Source of the DNA: Amorphochlora amoebiformis
Taxonomy: Eukaryota; Cercozoa; Chlorarachniophyceae
Assembly: GCA_054601695.1 (NCBI GenBank)
Contig: BAAHQB010000135.1
Span: 310,001-374,000, forward strand
DNA: 64,000 nt
Direction of reading: 5' to 3'
Shown: piece after piece, positions 1 to 64,000 of the stretch
How the letters are laid out: each line of letters begins with the position of its first letter
Position numbering within the stretch: the stretch's first letter is position 1
Program-made: the position numbers and the translations under genes
The notes under the pieces: generated by a model
Databases searched by the model: none
The model's input: only the letters and a program-made list of their open reading frames with translations
What the model was told of the DNA's origin: nothing

Positions 1-91
1 TGCAATATATATATATATATATATTATATTTATAGGTAAAATATATATAATACATGCTTAGGTCCGAGGACACCTAGAACAAAAACCCCAG

Positions 92-45120
<45,029 letters not shown>

Positions 45121-45675
45121 ACTTCAACTTCTAGAACTTGCTCCCAGCTTGGAAATAACTAGATAACTGTGCACGTGTAAGTCTCAGACTCATTTACTTG
45201 ACGATAGCCTAGATAGCCGCATGCATTGATCATGATCTCTATGATCTAGTTGATGCACCGTCTCAATATCGGATGCACTATGAGCACGTGTAATCGGTAA
45301 ATTAATTTTAGTACTTTACTTTCAACTAGTTCAATGACTAGCTAGAGCTATCGTTAGTAGACTAACTCACTCTAGAGTCAAGTATTTAGATTCATCTAGC
45401 CACACAGTGCACTCTGGATACTAAAGATTCTAGTAGATCTAGCTACGTCTAGACAGTACCTAGACTAGCTAGAGCTAGAGCTAGAGTACTCTAGGTACTA
45501 CAGATATTACTAGATTAGTATCTACTACATCTAGAGTATCCTAGGTATCCTGCAATCTCTCTGAAACCTCTAGAACCTAAAGAACTAACTGGCTAGATAG
45601 TAGTAGTCGGTCGTAATCTAGTAATGAAGCTAATAATGAGGGAAACTTGTAAACTCCAACGATGGCCGCGTACCC
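45121..45675. other. Convergent 3' spacer, extremely CTAG-rich
   Basis: Spacer between the RasGEF stop (45120, plus) and the PI3K stop (45676, minus). It contains no TA microsatellite. I count about 24 CTAG tetranucleotides in roughly 530 bp, where about two are expected, in runs such as AGCTAGAGCTAGAG around 45470. I see no open frame, no RNA gene and no AATAAA. Both 3'UTRs must lie here. Confidence 0.75.
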
Positions 45676-59412
<13,737 letters not shown>

Positions 59413-59460
59413 CTAGGACCACGATCCCTGTAGTAGAATCCCTGAACTCGCAAATCGTTG
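59413..59460. promoter_or_regulatory. Shared divergent promoter region between PI3K and VPS15
   Basis: About 48 bp separate the proposed PI3K start (59412, minus) from the VPS15 start (59461, plus). The region is not TA-repeat and has no TATA-like run; I see no recognisable element. If PI3K instead starts at 59241, the gap is 219 bp. Transcription starts of at least one gene probably lie within the other's first exon (inference). Confidence 0.5.
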
Positions 59461-60503
59461 ATGGGAAATCGATCCTACACGACAGGGGGAGGGTCCTCGA
59501 CCGAGGTCTACGAGTACATCCGTGCCTTGAACCAGAAATTCGGCTACCAGTTCCTCGAAAAGCTTAATGGAGGTCGTGTTGTCAAGGTATACCATCCTGG
59601 AACTGTGTCTACGTTTTAGATCTCGATTTCACTCTCTATTTCGCGATCGGCTCTTACTCGGAAGACAAACAAGCCTATTCTTGTGAAACATTTTCGCACT
59701 AAAAATATCCTACAACAACCCCAGACCTGTCTCTGCCAGTTCAAGGGCAATGGTAAAGTGATTCTAGGCGTGTACCCGAAACAGGAGGCTACTGGCGGGT
59801 CGGAACCCACAGAGGAGGTTAGGGTGCGCCCTGTGCTGCTCGAACTCGAAACCATCAACAAGAAGCTAACCCTGGCTAGTCACCCGGGGGTGGTGTCGAA
59901 TAAGCTTATTCATGAGACCAAACAGGTTGCTTGGGTTTTGTGTTCGTATTCGAGAATGTGTTCGGGAGGGGTTCGGGGGATGTTCGGGAAGGATTTGGGG
60001 AGGGAAGGTGAGATTTACACTTTTTTCAGGTACATAGATTAACTTGCATTTGTTCAGGCATTTTACTTCTCTCGTCAATTCTTTGCGTTCAATATGTTCG
60101 ATCGATTTCATCACAGGTAAGATTGCTTCATTGGGTGTAGGACTCAGAATTGGGTTTAGTTTCTGGAGCGTTTCCTCAATATCTAGATATCTCTTCCCTT
60201 GTTTCTTAGCTCATGTACGTTCAATCTCGTATCTATTCGAGAGATTTTGGGGGTTTAAATGTGAGGTTTTCCTCGTACGAACCAGTATGCATATGATACA
60301 AATATATATATTATATATATATATATATAATGTTATACAACAATTGCAACATTCAGACCGTTCTTTAGCACAACAGATAAGCATTGGATAGCCTACCAAC
60401 TCCTCCAGGTACCATACATAAATTTTAAGCAATTTTGCACGCAAATGGAATGTACGCATACGTGTACATATATTTTGTTTAACATGAATACATACGTACT
60501 ATA

Positions 60504-60554
<51 letters not shown>

Positions 60555-60613
60555 AAAATAAATATGTACATATTTTTATATATGTATAAATATATAATAC
60601 ATATATATATATG

Positions 60614-60652
<39 letters not shown>

Positions 60653-60659
60653 ACACACG

Positions 60660-60697
<38 letters not shown>

Positions 60698-60772
60698 CAT
60701 GTAAATGTATGAAGATCATTGGATATATATTATATGTAAATGTATGAAGATCACTGAATATACATTAATAGT

Positions 60773-60804
<32 letters not shown>

Positions 60805-60809
60805 TTTAC

Positions 60810-60840
<31 letters not shown>

Positions 60841-61230
60841 TAATATACATACATATATACATACACATACATACATATATATATATACATATATATATAT
60901 ACACATATATAATATATACATACATATACACATGTATATATATATGTATATACTTATATAATAATAATAATGTTATATATCTATGTATATATAATATATA
61001 TATTTACATATATATATATATATATATATTATAATATATGTATATATATATTATTTATAGTATAATAATTATATTATATATATAAATATATCTAATATAT
61101 GTATATAATATATATCTGCTTACAAAAATTGGAAAGTAAGTGAATAGATATAATATATAAAAATATATACAAATATATATAAATAGATTATAATGTATAT
61201 GTACATATATATATATACATATATATAATA

Positions 61231-61264
<34 letters not shown>

Positions 61265-61564
61265 TAGATGTACTGTTTTGTACAAATTCTATGTGTATTT
61301 TTTCTATACGCAACTCAATCAGGCTATGATGCAGCTACATGAGAGCAATATACACCATGGGGGCTTAAAGTGTGAGAATATCGTCTTGACAACTTGGAAC
61401 TGGGTATAAACTATATATTATGCATATATATATATATATTATATATGTAAAATATAATACAATATATATATATATACATATTTATATATATATATATATA
61501 TCGTAAATATGTATTATATAAACGATGCAATGTAAATTATAAAATAATATCAAATACGGTTGCA

Positions 61565-61612
<48 letters not shown>

Positions 61613-61619
61613 TTCATAT

Positions 61620-61654
<35 letters not shown>

Positions 61655-61668
61655 AAGAGAGAGAGAGA

Positions 61669-61740
<72 letters not shown>

Positions 61741-61783
61741 CATACATACACACACACACACACATATATATATACATATACAC

Positions 61784-61877
<94 letters not shown>

Positions 61878-62204
61878 TATATATGTGTATGTGTGTATAT
61901 ATGTGTATATATTATATGTGTATACTATGATACATTACATTACAATATTTGTAAAATGTATATACAGACATATTTAAATATATACATACATATATATGTA
62001 TATATATATATATATTATATTATCCGTATATACATGTGTTTGTTGTTCCTACAATATATATATTTATATTTTTATATATGTGTGTGTGTGTATGTATGTA
62101 ATATATGTATATATATATATATATATATATGTGAATATATATATAAATATATTATCATACACACACACATGAACGAAAGAATATTTATATACGCTTGTAT
62201 ACAT

Positions 62205-62253
<49 letters not shown>

Positions 62254-62354
62254 GTATATACGTGTAGTAAATATTCTTTCGTTCATGTGTGTATATATAA
62301 TGTATATATATATGTCTATATACACATACATACATACATTCATATACATATATA

Positions 62355-62392
<38 letters not shown>

Positions 62393-62453
62393 GTAAAGAT
62401 ATGTGTACAGGTAAGAATACACCACACAGATGTAGATAGATACACACACAACA

Positions 62454-62486
<33 letters not shown>

Positions 62487-62492
62487 CAATAT

Positions 62493-62538
<46 letters not shown>

Positions 62539-62540
62539 TA

Positions 62541-62578
<38 letters not shown>

Positions 62579-62786
62579 CATACATAATATATTTACATAT
62601 ATAAATATATATGTACATATATATGTATACATATATATATATATATATATATGTGTATATAGATACACATACAATGTATATATATATATTACATATATAT
62701 ACATATATATATATATATATTTATACATAATGAATACACATATTGTATATACATGCATATGTATGTTTATATATATATATATATAT

Positions 62787-62828
<42 letters not shown>

Positions 62829-62860
62829 TATAATGTCATATTATATTCATACATATACAT

Positions 62861-62910
<50 letters not shown>

Positions 62911-63049
62911 CATATATATATATTTACATATATATATATATATATATGTATATGTATAATATATGTGCATTTAATATATATATTATATATAAATATATAT
63001 AAATTGTAAGTACATATATATATATATATACATGTATATATATATATTC

Positions 63050-63092
<43 letters not shown>

Positions 63093-63185
63093 ATATTTCC
63101 ATATAGTATAAATATATATATGTATATATACACGTATATATTTTTACACATATTTACATACTTGTAATTTGCGTAATATAATGTA

Positions 63186-63231
<46 letters not shown>

Positions 63232-63283
63232 TGTATATATATTATACAGATTTTTGTCACCGATATCGCGTTCTACAAGCCAG
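59461..63283 (+). CDS. VPS15: Vps15/PIK3R4, class III PI3K regulatory pseudokinase (3' partial)
   Basis: Scaffold and regulatory subunit of the Vps34 class III PI3-kinase complex on endosomes and autophagosomes. Exons 59461-59586, 59740-59925, 60058-60116, 60357-60408, 61323-61403 and 63250-63283; 538 nt, 179 aa, continuing beyond the window. It begins MGN, like the N-myristoylated start of Vps15, then [16 protein letters not shown] (the glycine-loop and Lys region), a long insert, [16 protein letters not shown] (corresponding to LFRQYV..NLYDR), [17 protein letters not shown] (PFL...EKRWIAFQLL), [20 protein letters not shown] then TTWNW (the HGD-K-EN...TSWNW catalytic loop) and VTDIAFYKP (TDFASFKP). 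The catalytic-loop Asp is Gly here. Acceptor at 59725 instead of 59740 would add five residues (TCLCQ). Introns of 914 and 1846 bp are almost pure TA repeat. Confidence 0.92.
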
Positions 63284-63286
63284 GTT

Positions 63287-63347
<61 letters not shown>

Positions 63348-63349
63348 AT

Positions 63350-63425
<76 letters not shown>

Positions 63426-63435
63426 ATATATACAC

Positions 63436-63502
<67 letters not shown>

Positions 63503-63523
63503 AGATACGAAAGTATTTTATTG

Positions 63524-63557
<34 letters not shown>

Positions 63558-63575
63558 TTTCATATGTTAAACATA

Positions 63576-63619
<44 letters not shown>

Positions 63620-63841
63620 TATATATACATATATATATATATACATATAATATTTATATACATATATGTATAATATGAAATGGAATTAATGTACATATGT
63701 ATGTACACATATATATTATATATACATATGTTTTATTATCTTTTATAATATATATTATATATATATATATATATATATCTGTATATATATATATATATAT
63801 ATATTTGTACAGATGTATTTATACATACACACACACACACA

Positions 63842-63906
<65 letters not shown>

Positions 63907-64000
63907 TATTGCGTAAGTACATAAAATTACATATACATATATGGACACCCATACAAAAAACGATCACCGCATTTATAAAACTTGAGACATTTGGACATCT

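Overview
The window looks like nuclear DNA of an intron-rich unicellular eukaryote. Coding DNA is cut into very short exons (mostly 30-100 nt) with fairly balanced base composition. Introns are dominated by (TA)n and (TATG/CATA)n microsatellite, with GT..AG ends and little else. Most long open frames are low-complexity Tyr/Ile translations of the microsatellite and are not genes. I joined exons by hand, using splice signals, codon phase and family motifs. The gene content (a Ras-binding class I PI3-kinase, Vps15, a RasGEF and a myosin) excludes bacteria and fits a free-living protist of an amoebozoan or excavate/metamonad kind. I cannot name the organism.

Layout. (1) From the left edge to 45120, plus strand, one chain of 94 candidate exons stays in a single reading phase. 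It encodes, in order, the second half of a myosin motor head, a degenerate IQ region, a long helical region I do not recognise, an acidic and Pro/Ser-rich linker, a PH domain, a RasGEF N-terminal (REM) domain and a CDC25-type RasGEF catalytic domain with a stop at 45118-45120. Apart from the first small exon, the joined pieces total 5568 nt, a multiple of three. This suggests a myosin-PH-RasGEF fusion whose 5' end lies outside the window. (2) 45121-45675 is a convergent spacer extremely rich in CTAG. (3) 45676-59412, minus strand, is a complete class I PI3-kinase catalytic subunit in 43 exons (3384 nt, 1127 aa). It has RBD, PI3K-C2, helical and kinase domains, plus a second, conventional C2 domain between the PI3K-C2 and helical domains. 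(4) From 59461 to the right edge, plus strand, is the start of VPS15 (PIK3R4). It has an MGN myristoylation-type N-terminus and a protein-kinase fold that lacks the catalytic-loop aspartate. PI3K and VPS15 are head to head with about 48 bp between start codons.

About a dozen copies of a 230-370 bp dispersed repeat sit in the TA-rich introns in both orientations. One end reads TGTTAGCGCAGTGGTA, like a tRNA A box, and some copies have roughly inverted ends. Other intron structures are a palindrome-rich minisatellite (35.3-35.75 kb), a 189-bp tandem duplication (13.25-13.6 kb), a 50-bp duplication of a splice acceptor (431-530) and an unidentified non-AT-rich island (3.84-4.39 kb).

Together the three genes suggest a Ras/phosphoinositide neighbourhood: a motor-linked Ras activator, a PI3K with a Ras-binding domain, and the class III PI3K scaffold. 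The functional link is inference; the domain identifications are the solid part.
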